A stretch of DNA of 64,000 nucleotides from Siphonodentalium dalli (GCA_032622095.1 CP136063.1:208865934-208929933); one strand, 5' to 3'; shown: positions 12,241 to 24,312, numbered from the stretch's first letter. Numbers and translations: made by a program. The notes: generated by a model from the sequence alone, not told the origin.

Positions 12241-13203
12241 TGAGGAAGCCTCACTGTAATCAGGTCAGCTTTTTAATTAAAGCTTTCTTTGAATCTATTT
12301 CGTGTCAACGCGATTGAACCTATAACTTCATATTACACGGGATGTCGGGCATGTGTATTGCCATTCTTATAATATATGACATATATCATCATATCAGACT
12401 GCTTTGATGATGCCAATGGCTTCTTTTTAGGCTGTTACAACTGCGTTTTACATTCAATACTACAGTTGTATTGCGTATGTTTATTAAAGCGTGCACATTG
12501 CGCTTAGATACTAGAACGTTTTTATTTATTTTGACAATTGGTAAAAGCCGATGTTCAACTGCGAGGTACGATTAATTTCCGATGGGCTATTATCGGCCGA
12601 TGGCCGATTCCGATTATCGGAACATCACTACCCAATGCACTCGTGGTTGGTAAATGTACATAAGTATAAAAGTATGTAGAAACATCATCACTAAGAAGAA
12701 GACGAAGAAACATACCAAGATACTTAATATTCATTAATGATAGTTCTCCAGTAACGAAATTGCGCGCATTGAAACCATTGGTATGTCAACAAAACAGTTA
12801 CAGTAATTTGTTAACACACATCGCTAATCATGTAGAAAGTTAAATTATTCTAGTCTGAACATGATTTTCAGAATAGTGCTTTAATCTGTTTCTTTTACTT
12901 TTTTAAAAGTTTGGTATCCTATATTGAACCAATTAGACTTATATCGGTAATTCAATTAGAATGGTAATGTTTACATAACAATCGTTCATTATTGAACATT
13001 GAAAATAAGTCAATATATTTGTTCTGGAACTTGTTGATGATACCCGACAGTTGTTTTAAGACAATTATTGCTATTTGGAATAAACCCAAATCGAAGTCGT
13101 TTTATTTTGCAACCAGGTATTTTAGCGAAGGTAGCCGTGAATATCACTGCAAATATAAAGTGCCTGTGAATGTATTACAATAGCGGTAGTGTGTCCGATA
13201 GTA

Positions 13204-13652
13204 GGTTACACTGGTGTAAATGTTTTCCATAGGCCTCAGTGCTAACGTTTTAGCGCATAGTGTTGGCAATATAAATGTTGGGTCCAAAATTTTCTTTAAA
13301 TCTGAAAAATTGACATTTTGGGAAACTTTTTACACAAAAAAATCATGTCTGTCTAGCAGGGAATTCGCCTTTAAATCTTATGTTTTCGTAACTAGTGTCA
13401 GAATCGCATAAAAAAATAGTCATATTTTAGACCACACCAAAAAATTCAAACTCCACTACAAAGGGTTAATTCCTGTGCCAATGGTTATTTTACCTATGGG
13501 AAATCATAGGGAAGAGGTGTGATGATTTTTTTATGTGAAAAGCACACAAGGCTATTGACCAATCAGGGCCCAGTGTCTATTTTATTCTCTCCTATATATT
13601 CCTCCCGCATCCGCCAGATGTCGCTTGGAACCTTATTTACACCAGTGTAACC
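13204..13652. mobile_element. MITE copy 1 of composite array
   Basis: The ends GGTTACACTGGTGTAAAT and ATTTACACCAGTGTAACC form a perfect 18-bp inverted repeat; the unit is 449 bp. A 63-codon frame at 13220-13411 recurs in all three copies only because the MITE is repeated. The left neighbour is AGTA. The upstream 12640-13200 has no supported feature. Confidence 0.9.
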
Positions 13653-14554
13653 TAAAGCGATAGCCCGCTTTTTCGCGGAATAATTGTAACTCCCTACATT
13701 TCTTCAGAATTGCCCATCAATGGAAAAAATGTGTTCAAAAACAATATCACTTCTGTGGTTCTTTATTTATCACACACAATTTAACCCCACCCCCTTTAAC
13801 AAATTATTCATCAAAAAAGCACAATTTTCCACCACCAGTCATGTTCAAGCCCCATTTTCACTCAGTTTTAGGGGTCTGGTGTTGCAAACTTGGATCAGCT
13901 ATGGAAGACTGTACAATATTCTTTCCATGAGAGAACTTCTGGTGATGTGAGGTCATTGAGTCCAGATCTGATACGCTGAGCATCAAGCGCATGACTTTAT
14001 CAGCACATTAAAGAATAAAATATGACATTTTCAGGTCTGCAAGGGTGATCCAAGATAACTGGATGTGGGTGTATATTGAATTAGTTGAATAAAGATATGC
14101 TCTCTTTGAATTGCTGAATCATTTTCTTAAATGTGTCCAAGTTTTAGTGCTATTAACCTTCAAATGACCATACCCACCAATGGAAATGACACACTTTTAT
14201 GATATATATCTGTATATCACTGGCTATAAAATCCAAAATACTTGTTAGATTAGGTTCTTATAACAATTGATATATGTGTCGTTGACATGCTCATGTTATG
14301 GGTCATTTGCATTATCATGTGACTATTACCACCTTGAAAAAATTTGAAAATACCTTGAAAAATTGGCATTTTTTATGAAAAATCTTACTATTTTTTTCGC
14401 TGATGTAAGTGAAATAAGACATCAGCAGCAAGAATAGCCACACCAAGCATGAGGTATTCATTGGACTGAAAGACCAGGCTCTGTAAAATGCATTAAAATG
14501 CTTTAAAGTGACTCCCAGGAATCAAAAATGATAAAAAGCTATATTTTCCCTTTA

Positions 14555-15005
14555 GGTTACACTGGTGTAAATGTTTTCCATAGGCCTCAGTGCTAACGTT
14601 TTAGCGCATAGTGTTGGCAATATAAATGTTGGGTCCAAAATTTTCTTTAAATCTGAAAAATTGACATTTTGGGAAACTTTTTACACAAAAAAATCATGTC
14701 TGTCTAGCAGGGAATTCGCCTTCAAATCTTATGTTTTCGTAACTAGTGTCAGAATCGCATAAAAAAATACAGTCATATTTTAGACCACACCAAAAAATTC
14801 AAACTCCACTACAAAGGGTTAATTCCTGTGCCAATGGTTATTTTACCTATGGGAAATCATAGGGAAGAGGTGTGGTGATTTTTTTATGTGAAAAGCACAC
14901 AAGGCTATTGACCAATCAGGGCCCAGTGTCTATTTTATTCTCTCCTATATATTCCTCCCGCATCCGCCAGATGTCGCTTGGAACCTTATTTACACCAGTG
15001 TAACC
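14555..15005. mobile_element. MITE copy 2 of composite array
   Basis: Same 18-bp inverted ends; about 451 bp; preceded by CCCTTTA and followed by TAAAGCGATAGCCCGC, which is also the sequence following copy 1. Confidence 0.9.
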
Positions 15006-15907
15006 TAAAGCGATAGCCCGCTTTTTCGCGGAATAATTGTAACTCCCTACATTTCTTCAGAATTGCCCATCAATGGAAAAAATGTGTTCAAAAACAATAT
15101 CACTTCTGTGGTTCTTTATTTATCACACACAATTTAACCCCACCCCCTTTAACAAATTATTCATCAAAAAAGCACAATTTTCCACCACCAGTCATGTTCA
15201 AGCCCCATTTTCACTCAGTTTTAGGGGTCTGGTGTTGCAAACTTGGATCAGCTATGGAAGACTGTACAATATTCTTTCCATGAGAGAACTTCTGGTGATG
15301 TGAGGTCATTGAGTCCAGATCTGATCAGCTGAGCATCAAGCGCATGACTTTATCAGCACATTGAAGAATAAAATATGACATTTTCAGGTCTGCAAGGGTG
15401 ATCCAAGATAACTGGATGTGGGTGTATATTGAATTAGTTGAATAAAGATATGCTCTCTTTGAATTGCTGAATCATTTTCTTAAATGTGTCCAAGTTTTAG
15501 TGCTATTAACCTTCAAATGACCATACCCACCAATGGAAATGACACACTTTTATGATATATATCTGTATATCACTGGCTATAAAATCCAAAATACTTGTTA
15601 GATTAGGTTCTTATAACAATTGATATATGTGTCGTTGACATGCTCATGTTATGGGTCATTTGCATTATCATGTGACTATTACCACCTTGAAAAAATTTGA
15701 AAATACCTTGAAAAATTGGCATTTTTTATGAAAAATCTTACTATTTTTTTGGCTGATGTAAGTGAAATAAGACATCAGCAGCAAGAATAGCCACACCAAG
15801 CATGAGGTATTCATTGGACTGAAAGACCAGGCTCTGTAAAATGCATTAAAATGCTTTAAAGTGACTCCCAGGAATCAAAAATGATAAAAAGCTATATTTT
15901 CCCTTTA

Positions 15908-16358
15908 GGTTACACTGGTGTAAATGTTTTCCATAGGCCTCAGTGCTAACGTTTTAGCACATAGTGTTGGCAATATAAATGTTGGGTCCAAAATTTTCTT
16001 TAAATCTGAAAAATTGACATTTTGGGAAACTTTTTACACAAAAAAATCATGTCTGTCTAGCAGGGAATTCGCCTTTAAATCTTATGTTTTCGTAACTAGT
16101 GTCAGAATCGCATAAAAAAATACAGTCATATTTTAGACCACACCAAAAAATTCAAACTCCACTACAAAGGGTTAATTCCTGTGCCAATGGTTATTTTACC
16201 TATGGGAAATCATAGGGAAGAGGTGTGATGATTTTTTTATGTGAAAAGCACACAAGGCTATTGACCAATCAGGGCCCAGTGTCTATTTTATTCTCTCCTA
16301 TATATTCCTCCTGCATCCGCCAGATGTCGCTTGGAACCTTATTTACACCAGTGTAACC
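15908..16358. mobile_element. MITE copy 3 of composite array
   Basis: Same 18-bp inverted ends, preceded by CCCTTTA like copy 2, but followed by unique sequence starting AGTACATAAG, which marks the right edge of the array. Confidence 0.9.
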
Positions 16359-16362
16359 AGTA

Positions 16363-17439
16363 CATAAGATAGTAGTTATTGTTATATGTGTTCCCGGATC
16401 TAGGATACACTTCCTTTCCCCAGTGATTGTAAATACTAGGGTTAATTGTATAGATAAGCACAATACATGGGAGATGTAAATGATATAGTATAAGGGCACA
16501 CAGGAATAATTAACATGATCATATTCTTAATTGGTTATGACTGGTAGCTGCCATTGTATAAGTGAGGGAGAATCAGACCAGTATCATTCATTAGTAAACA
16601 ATAGTATGATACACGTCATAGACAAGGGTTTCGTGGTATCTCAGACCTTACATGGACACATGATACCACCGACACTAGAAAATAACTACCCGTTCTCGGG
16701 AGCGAGGAACTTCACTTCTCATGGAACCTTCCTACCAGCAACACATCTGTTCATCCACCTATTGTGCTTATCGGCAAAGACTTATACAAAAAAAATAAAA
16801 GTTATAAAAACTTCTGGACTCCTGATTTTGTTCCCGTTACACGGCCAATCTACCATTCTCCACTAGCTACGGGACAAGTGAAAACTTAACCGTTTGTCTG
16901 ACATTTTTTCTTCATGACGAATATAACTTAATTTATATCTGAGATACCTACTTCCGCCTCTTTGATGATACGGATTTGCTGATAGAAGGATTTTTAGGTT
17001 ACAGGACCGGGAACCCATGTCTCTGTTTGCTCGAAAATGGCGGCAATACATGTATCACGCCTGGCAATTTCAACATTCATTTTTTTATATTTTCCTAAGA
17101 TCTCACAAGTTATTCAACTAATATAATGGACAGTCCCAATAACTCAACTCGGATACCGTTACAATACATGAAGGGGTACCGTACATTAAATTCGGCCACT
17201 TATGTGACCATCTCCTTTCATACTCATCAGAATATATGCAACAAATTAATCAAATTGTGCCATGGATTAGTGAGAAATATACCCGCGTGCTCTATGAATG
17301 ATGCAAACAACATGGTAATTATAATGAAAATTAAATTTGACTGGAGTCAAACTTAGAGTACAGTACCCCTTTAAAATAAGATTTTGTCGTTCAAATGTCA
17401 TGCCTCGATAAATGGTGACTAAGGTATAAACTTGAACAT
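16363..17439. other. No supported gene
   Basis: A 111-codon plus-strand frame (16531-16866) and smaller frames show no recognisable family and no splice context. One AAATGGCGGCAA motif occurs near 17034. I see nothing else. Confidence 0.5.
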
Positions 17440-17880
17440 ATATATCTTCTCAATAGTCATTTTTAATATGAATCACACACGCACTGTGCTGCTGTGCCCC
17501 GAATTTGCTTTTCATCAGCGACATAATGCTAAGAATAATTTATGTATTATGTAACATCATGCTATGACCCCGGTGGAGACGACATGACAAGTATTGTCGT
17601 GGATTGTGCAATCTTGTCTGGATTCTGGCCCACACAGCTATCATGACGGAAATGACGTCATGCACCATGCCATGATGTCTGCACTCAGCCCAGGTTTCCA
17701 TTAAGCTAACTAACGAACTTAATGAAACTAATATGCCTAAATCACATGGGAATTCTTGGAAGTTGTGAAGTTCACAATTTTATTTTCATCTCGCCGATTC
17801 CGCAATTTAAAATTCTCCAAACAGTTGCTAACCGGAAGTCACGTGTCAATTTCACAAAAAAAACATACACGCCACCGGAA
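17440..17880 (+). repeat. Dispersed repeat, inverted relative to 50790-51095
   Basis: CTAAGAATAATTTATGTA, AACATCATGC, GGAGACGACAT, GTCGTGGATTGT and ATCTTGTCTGGATT occur in order; the reverse complement is at about 50945-51070, and GTTGCTAACCGGAAGTCACG pairs with the segment near 50810-50840. No coding evidence. The following 17880-18770 has nothing recognised. Confidence 0.65.
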
Positions 17881-18779
17881 TTTGGCTCATTGCTATAGAA
17901 AAAATTATATGGAGTCACCATTACCTAAGCCTTAAGTATAAGCACCAAAGCGCGCTCAGAGTGCTTGTGGTTGCTATAAGGGAACGGGATTTATAGTGAG
18001 CTAGCAAGAATTGATACATAGCTCACTCGGTTTTGTGGAATTATTTATATAGGCACAGAAACGATTAATACTGGGATCGATGTGATACATGTGACATTTT
18101 CGAGCAATTTGTGACGAATATTCCCGGCCGTGGTTTACGCGATGTTGTATTTACACCGTTGCAGCCATTATGCCCATATGGTCAATTGTGAGGAATTAAG
18201 AGGCGACACAAAGGTTTACATTTATTAATTGCAAATACACATGAAATATATACAATATACAGAAGATATCTAATGAGCCGCAATTTCTGCGAAGTTTAAT
18301 AACCGAGTGCTCTGAATTCGATTTTAGCCGAGCTTTAGCGAGGCTCGTATCCAATTTAGTGGACGAGGTTAATAAATTTTGTATAGCATTGCGACGTGTT
18401 TGAGATCCATTTTATAACATAAACACATTTTAGCAAGGAAAAACAATCTTGAAACGGCTTGGGTTAAAACAAAATAATATTGATATCCTTATCACAACCA
18501 AAGAGGAAGTACAGAGATCATCAAGAACAAATTAGTTCCATGTTAAATGTGTCTGTTTATCTCACAGTCAACACTAAATAACACAACACAAATTGAATAT
18601 CATAATTATATTCTAATTAGCATAATAATACAATTCCCGCATTGACATCGATAGCATTGCACTCAGATCTTACGTCACTGCGCATGCCAATAATACACGT
18701 CTGTCTTTCTAAAAATATGAGGCCGCATTTAATTATGTGATAACACATATAGGTAATACTGATGATATAAAGAAGATGA

Positions 18780-18944
18780 AAAACACAAACGTAAATACAT
18801 TAGTAAGGGTGTTGGCTGATCTGCTTCAATATTATATCACTACACGGGCAATCAACCTCATAAAACACACACGTAAATACATTAGTAAAGGTGTTTGCTG
18901 ATCTGCTTCAATATTATATCACTACACAGGCAATCAACCTCATA
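18780..18944. repeat. Tandem duplication, period 82 bp
   Basis: AACGTAAATACATTAGTAA, GCTGATCTGCTTCAATATTA and CAATCAACCTCATAAAACAC occur twice with few differences. Confidence 0.88.
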
Positions 18945-19422
18945 AAACACCAGTTACCACAAAGTGGTGGATGAGAGTAATCCCTTGTATAATATATTGT
19001 ATTATTTTAAATCCTGTGTTTCTCAAGATGACGTGGGTTGTGGATATGCTGGGTAAGTGGGAACACCAATCCTAAAGTGAAGAGGTAGCAAAACACTACC
19101 AAGTGGTCATTGCTTGATGTCTGTGTCTCTCTCATTACCATAGTCTATTCTGTGAATTGAAAATAAATGTATATAAGTGCACACGCATGTATTATATGGA
19201 TCACAACAAGGGTCGTTGCATTGGTTCTTTCCATACGTGAGCTATCTATTTTGGGCATTATGACATCCAGGCAGCCGGATGGACCCGTAGAGTAAACAGT
19301 ATACATGCGTGGACTTGACGAGTGCATTATGTCATCCACTTGGGAGTAGTTTTGTCAGTCTTCGCCTTGTGTCTGACATAGCTCCTTGAAACCCAAATTT
19401 GAATTAAACGAGCTTAAGTTAA

Positions 19423-19663
19423 CCCTTTGAGTGCCAGGGGCCGATATTATCGGCCCTAAACCTACACAATAAGTCTGTTAAAGAATATAATAAAATATAT
19501 TAAAATTGTAAAAAATTGTACAAAAAAAAAAAAAAAAAAATTGTTAAGCCAATGCATTCTCTTATATATGCGAGGCGACCTATGGTCGACTCGCATATAT
19601 AAGAGAATGCATTGGCACAGGGTATATGGGTTGATACAAAAATCGGACCTGGCACTCAAAGGA
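19423..19663. mobile_element. TTAA-bounded MITE with 69-nt hairpin
   Basis: TTAA (19419-19422) precedes CCCTTTGAGTGCCAGG and CCTGGCACTCAAAGGA precedes TTAA (19664-19667), giving a 16-bp inverted repeat with one mismatch at the outermost base. The length is 241 bp. The interior holds a 19-A run and the 69-nt hairpin described separately. The TTAA duplication fits piggyBac-type mobilisation. It lies just downstream of the probable last exon of the receptor gene. Confidence 0.82.
19548..19616 (+). repeat. 69-nt hairpin module, copy 1
   Basis: The left arm starts GCCAATGCATTCTCTTATAT and the right arm ends ATATAAGAGAATGCATTGGC. There are 27 perfect pairs, one G/A mismatch, five more pairs (CGACC with GGTCG) and a TAT loop. 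It is followed by ACAGGG. Confidence 0.95.
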
Positions 19664-19806
19664 TTAAATATCTCACCGATTGTGATTTCTTATGCTACCC
19701 TCATATATATGAGTCGATCATTTTATATATATATACGCATGTATATACATATGTTGAGAATAGATCTAAATATTGTAACCTGGGATTATGTACCTCTGCA
19801 AATTTT

Positions 19807-19812
19807 TTTATT
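19807..19812 (-). promoter_or_regulatory. Candidate poly(A) signal AATAAA
   Basis: AATAAA on the minus strand, about 50 nt downstream of the TAA stop at 19863-19865. The distance suits a short 3' untranslated region for the receptor gene. In AT-rich DNA such hexamers are common, so this rests on the exon call. Confidence 0.4.
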
Positions 19813-19862
19813 AATGCTTAGTTAGTGCGATCCATGTATATATATGTTATAAGAGATAATGT

Positions 19863-19937
19863 TTACCATATATGCAGACTATTGTCGTCAGATGGGAGAA
19901 CATTCCTCACCAGACTAGAACTGTTTGCATGTTTAAA
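19863..19937 (-). CDS. Adhesion GPCR, probable last exon
   Basis: The minus-strand acceptor CTCCTTTTTTTCAG is the strongest polypyrimidine acceptor downstream of the tail exon. In phase 0, as required by the preceding exon, it encodes FKHANSSSLVRNVLPSDDNS followed by LHIW and TAA. The serine-rich character suits a short cytoplasmic tail. AATAAA follows about 50 nt later. Uncertainty: a competing acceptor at 20346 (TTTATTTCAG) opens another in-phase 22-codon segment ending in TAG, and an additional intervening exon cannot be excluded. Tail sequences are poorly conserved in this family, so homology cannot decide. Confidence 0.45.
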   Translation of the reverse strand, partial: FKHANSSSLVRNVLPSDDNSLHIW

Positions 19938-22900
19938 CTGAAAAAAAGGAGAACGTAATGTTTTCAAATCAGCAACAATTCTGTAAAAAGAAAACAACTC
20001 AATTTAAATCGTTATACTATTTGGAATTCTAAAAAAATGACAATTGTATAGATTTAAGAACAATAAAGTTTCCGCATGTCATGCAAACAACTGGACATCG
20101 CACATCCCCGTCCAACGGAGGCCTCTTAGCCCTGTGTTGATGTTGTGTATAAACATAGCTTTTAAAGCGGGGCTTAAATGTTGTTTCGATCCAGCAATGG
20201 TGTAATAACGAACCAAAGCCGGACGCTTTGGGTCATATACAGACTATATCTGATTTTGTGACGTCACCAATTATTATCTAATATGACACTGCTGTTTTGA
20301 ATTTTTGCAAGCACTTTTGTCTCACAGCAAAAGTTAATGTCGTAATCTGAAATAAACGTGTGCGTCTTTCAATGGTCGGCGTTCCAAATGAGGTGCTATT
20401 ATCGGAATTATGCACAGTGAAGTTCATTCGTAGCCGCGGTTTACATTTTATTAAAAAAAAAATTATGACATATTATGGACTGTCAAATATTTGCAATGGA
20501 GTGGCCTAAAATATACATGTCGCGTGCAATGGGAAAATCTCAATCAGTCTGGCTGGGCTGGGGATAATGCTGGAATCGAAATAGAAATTTGTGATGCAAG
20601 CAAACGTTATTATATCTCGTTTAAATTATCCTAATATTATATAGTACATACTTGAATCTTATAATCCTCAGTTATCCTTCTATTTTCATGAATCAACAAG
20701 AAACACATACTTATGACAAAGCAGAAGATACATTCAGGTTATCGCAAATTTGGCCCATGGTGAAAGCTACATGATGACGTTGCTCGTTGAGTTTCGTTGA
20801 AATCGACATGATGACATTTTAATGAATGAAATAAAAATGATGAAATAGACAAGCTTCTTCGTATAGTACACATCTTAACCCTTTACCCAACAGTAACATG
20901 ACTAACGTCATTACCTCCAGCCAACAGAACTTTCTGGTGACGTCAAAGTTATTGGGAAAAATGTATTATTACTAAATTGTATGGTGGCTCTTGTTTTATG
21001 AAATTATGTTCATCTGCATGGATGTGACTGGGAGTAATTTTTTCAGAGTTGTTAATCCCCTCCCCAAGCATGATAGTATGGTGAATATTTATTAGGTTTT
21101 ATATTTATATTTTATAACAATAAATGTAATAAACAAACAAAAGGTAAGTTTTGTTTTTATCAACAGATCAATGTGACTTTCAGTTTCAATTTCTCTGTCG
21201 GAAAAGCACATCATGAAATTTGGTGATTTATTAATATTTTAAGCAATGGCTACGTTGTGAAATGAAACATAAAATAAATCATCAAGTGACATATTAATTC
21301 TTGGATAGTTACGTGTAAATTCAGTTACAATTGTCTGCATTATTAGTCCACACCAGTCCACATTGTACCACCGATTACGGTACATCGCACGTGTGTTTTG
21401 TTTACTTTTGTTTCTCCGGTTTTTTACCTTGACATTGCAGTCAATACATTCGCACAGCACAGATCTTGTGCAATTAATAAATTAAACAATTTTTTCGTGC
21501 CTACATTGTATCTTACGATTCTCTTAGTTATATTTTGAGCAATCATATTCAATATAAAAGGATAAGACAGTGCCGATAAGTAATTCGCAGTAAATGCCTC
21601 GCACACTATTCCGAATTGATGCGCGCACTTTCATTTTTAAAATAGCCACGTATGCTCGTGAACTCAGTGTTCAAATAAAAGTAACTAATGTAATACAATG
21701 TCATTTCTTTGATTTTTCACATCATGATATGGCCAATATACTGAAGTATTTCGCAGTGTTAAGGCGCGCAGAATAATAATTTTATTAATCAAACGAGAGA
21801 ACAAAACGGCCGATGCACATAAATTTGTGCTACAGTATTTTATCATTGCTGCTATGACGTCGACAAGGTTCCTAGATTTTTTCATCGTCATCAGCTGTTC
21901 AATAAGTTCAATGACAACATTCGATAAATGGTTAATTGATACTAATACTAAATCTAAGATATATTCTGTTTGAATTTGCAATGAATGTCATTTATGTATT
22001 ACCGAATGGGTAATAGTTATAGCCATGATAAATGACAGTCCCCATTGTGCGCCCCAATTTCCAACCACGTGTTTACAGGTACGTATTTTTTGCGCACGTT
22101 ATCAGTGGGCGTTTCTTGGCGGGAGTGTTTTTTAAATAAACCATTTGGATTGAATCATGGGTCCATTCCTTTGTATTTTTCGATTATAGTGTGGAGAATA
22201 TACTCAAGATTATGTATTTGTCAATGTGCTTTAACAACATAATTTATTTGGGTACTAATCCAGGCAATCCCCGTTCCCACAATATTGGGCTGCATTGGCG
22301 TGACGTTGGGACGTGTAACTGAAGAGAAATCGAAAATGTTGTCGAACTTTCTGATCAAAACTTTATTGAATTCTCAAAATTGCTCACTCAGTGTATTAAA
22401 ATAAAATATTATTCATATGATCTTGTGATGAATGAGGGGAAAATCAAATCAAATGAGTTTTATTTGAGAACATATCTAGGGCCAAAAGAGTTAGAACAAC
22501 ACGGCATCCTTATTAACACCAACACTGCAACAGCGCAGGTGTCTTGGAATTGACTCGGAACTGTATTTGCTTCGCTGGTCAAATCATGATATTGGTCTTT
22601 TTAATTCAGGTGCATATTATTAATAGCTCAAAAACATAAACAAGTCAAATAAATATTTTATTAGAATAAAACTATATTAGATGGCTGTACACAGATCACA
22701 ATTGCGGAGTACATTGATTTAGTCGACTTGAAAAATTGCATCGCGACAACACAGTTTTCGTTTTATTACAATTTTATTATGAAATGTCGATTAAATTGTA
22801 CAAAATCTACCACAAAACCCAACAAAAACATAAATATTAATAATGTAACATCCATTTTATTGTTTATATTAAAAATAAGATCAATTTGTTGTGTTATAAT

Positions 22901-23646
22901 GCAATATTTTTGTTGTAAACTATGACCGAAAAACATCCAAAACTTTGGGCGCTCTGGGGCTTTCTGGACACTACGCGGCCGGGCGCTCTGGGGCTCTCTG
23001 AACGCTAAAGGGTTAATCGGATTGTGCACACAGCGTCAATACTATAATGTCACAAGTTAGTGGAAAATATCAATGATTAAGCCAGTTTTCGCACATTTAG
23101 AACTTGCCCGGTTCACAAAGCAACCGAAATCAGACCATCTTAACATTTCACAACTGTACATGTTGCATTTTCCCCAAAACAATAGTTTGTAGAGAGCCTG
23201 CGATGAAATAGGGAAAATGACAAAAGAATATTCGTGAGTGATAAAGACAATGGGACGTAATTTAATTACGGACGCAAGATGAGACGGATCTGCATTGCAC
23301 AGAATGATTACCGGATCACTGCACTGAATACAATTAAACAATTAATAATACATATTGAATACCAGCAGAGTCAGATTCGGCCATACCATATGGAGTCAGT
23401 GCCGTATATAATTTGGTCACCGATAAATATACTATTGAATTTTTACGGCATGAACTTTTAATCACGAAATTTTTTAACTTAGACCATTTTCAAGGCACAT
23501 AAAACAATGGTGGTTCACCGTACAACTAATGAAACGATATGGGATCGTCGGATTACGAAAATTACCATTGTTGTATAGTCAAGCGCATGCTCGTTTTTTG
23601 TATAACAGGCTATATAGTTGTTTCTTGGAAGACAAACAAAACTCAC
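19938..23646 (-). other. Receptor intron (tail to probable last exon)
   Basis: It holds no element with convincing paired ends. A TTAA followed by CCCTTTACCCAACAG at 20875-20893 matches one end of the TTAA MITEs at 37351 and 45434; an opposing end GCTAAAGGGTTAA sits at 23004-23016 but shares only the terminal CCCTTTA, so pairing is doubtful. GGGCGCTCTGGGGC is repeated at about 22947 and 22981. An alternative terminal exon at 20278-20346 is discussed under findings. Confidence 0.5.
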
Positions 23647-23727
23647 TGGTATAAAACTGGAATCAGTGTAGGATTTCCCCCGCTTTCGTCCTCGACTTCT
23701 CTTCCATTCGATGAACGCGTCTTTAAC
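23647..23727 (-). CDS. Adhesion GPCR, juxtamembrane cytoplasmic tail exon
   Basis: Acceptor GATTTTTAG and donor GTGAGTTTTG, 27 codons, phase 0 at both ends. It encodes VKDAFIEWKRSRGRKRGKSY then TDSSFIP. After the NSH of the preceding exon this gives the pattern expected just inside TM7 of adhesion receptors, where a V-x-x-A-F helix-8-like segment is followed by basic residues. The strongly basic run (KRSRGRKRGK) would sit at the inner membrane face. Confidence 0.85.
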
Positions 23728-24312
23728 CTAAAAATCACATGTTGCAAACAAATCTCAACATTACTAACATCATCACATTTTCAGTATGACACAATAAAAG
23801 GAATATATCGCTTTGCCTTGGAAGTGATTCAAAGCAACAAGTACATCTACGGTTTTCTGTTTAGCATGGTAGTGATGCGGTCTACACTCACTGTTATTTT
23901 AATACATCGTACTAAGACGGTTGTGTGAGTGCTTCCGATACAATGTGAATATCGTTATACTATTTGCCTACTCCTATATACAAATGTACTCTTGTTATCC
24001 AATAAATAGTCATCGTTTTCCCATTTATACAGGAATCGACCCCCGGAATCACGGTTAGCTTCAAGTGGGAGTTACTGTTGCCGATAGTTCGTAAGTCCAT
24101 ATGAATGCATATCAATGTTGACATACTGAACAATATTATTTTGCAACTTATTAAGTACATTGGCGCAATACGGAAGCATACTGCCTAAGAGTAAACTGTT
24201 GGTTAAGTAGTCACGATGTGTGGCGTGTCGAAAACATAGTTGGAAGTCCAGTGAGAAGTCAGACTGCGAGCCGACAACAAGCTTTCTGATACATACATTT
24301 TCAAATACTCAC

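Larger units (their letters stand above)
4315..12630. mobile_element. Large non-autonomous hAT-type transposon, 8.3 kb
   Basis: The ends are inverted: left TAGTGATGTTCCGATAAT, right ATTATCGGAACATCACTA. They are flanked by a perfect 8-bp direct repeat CCCAATGC (4307-4314 and 12631-12638). TAGxGATGTxxCGAT-type ends with 8-bp target duplications are typical of the hAT superfamily. No transposase frame is visible; the longest frames inside are about 130 codons and lie in repeats. The interior is mostly long, diverged inverted arms (4960-5310 with 11905-12240; 7100-7500 with 10125-10460), a degenerate tandem array (8170-9270) and a nested TTAA element (9356-9849). It may be hAT ends carrying an older fold-back cargo. 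The ends and duplication are seen directly; superfamily membership is inferred from them. Confidence 0.85.
13204..16358. mobile_element. Composite array: MITE-spacer-MITE-spacer-MITE
   Basis: Three nearly identical MITEs alternate with two nearly identical spacers of about 902 bp (13653-14554 and 15006-15907), giving a period of 1351-1353 bp. The two units differ only at scattered bases, so the duplication is recent. The whole block is flanked by AGTA on both sides (13200-13203 and 16359-16362). One reading is that two MITEs and the spacer moved as one unit and then amplified by unequal exchange between MITEs. Repeated 76-codon frames at 13720 and 15073 lie in the spacers and are not taken as genes. 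Confidence 0.85.

Noticed and set aside
13220-16115. Three identical 63-codon frames and two identical 76-codon frames
   Set aside because: They repeat because the MITE and spacer are duplicated; no constraint or family resemblance.
20875-23016. TTAA-CCCTTTA ... TAAAGGG-TTAA pair as a 2.1 kb element
   Set aside because: The ends share only seven bases beyond TTAA; more likely unrelated solo ends.
24040-24190. Minus-strand segments after CTTAG and TTCAG near 24.1-24.2 kb, considered as the tail exon
   Set aside because: Weak pyrimidine tracts and no basic juxtamembrane pattern; the exon at 23647-23727 (VKDAFIEWKR) is far better.
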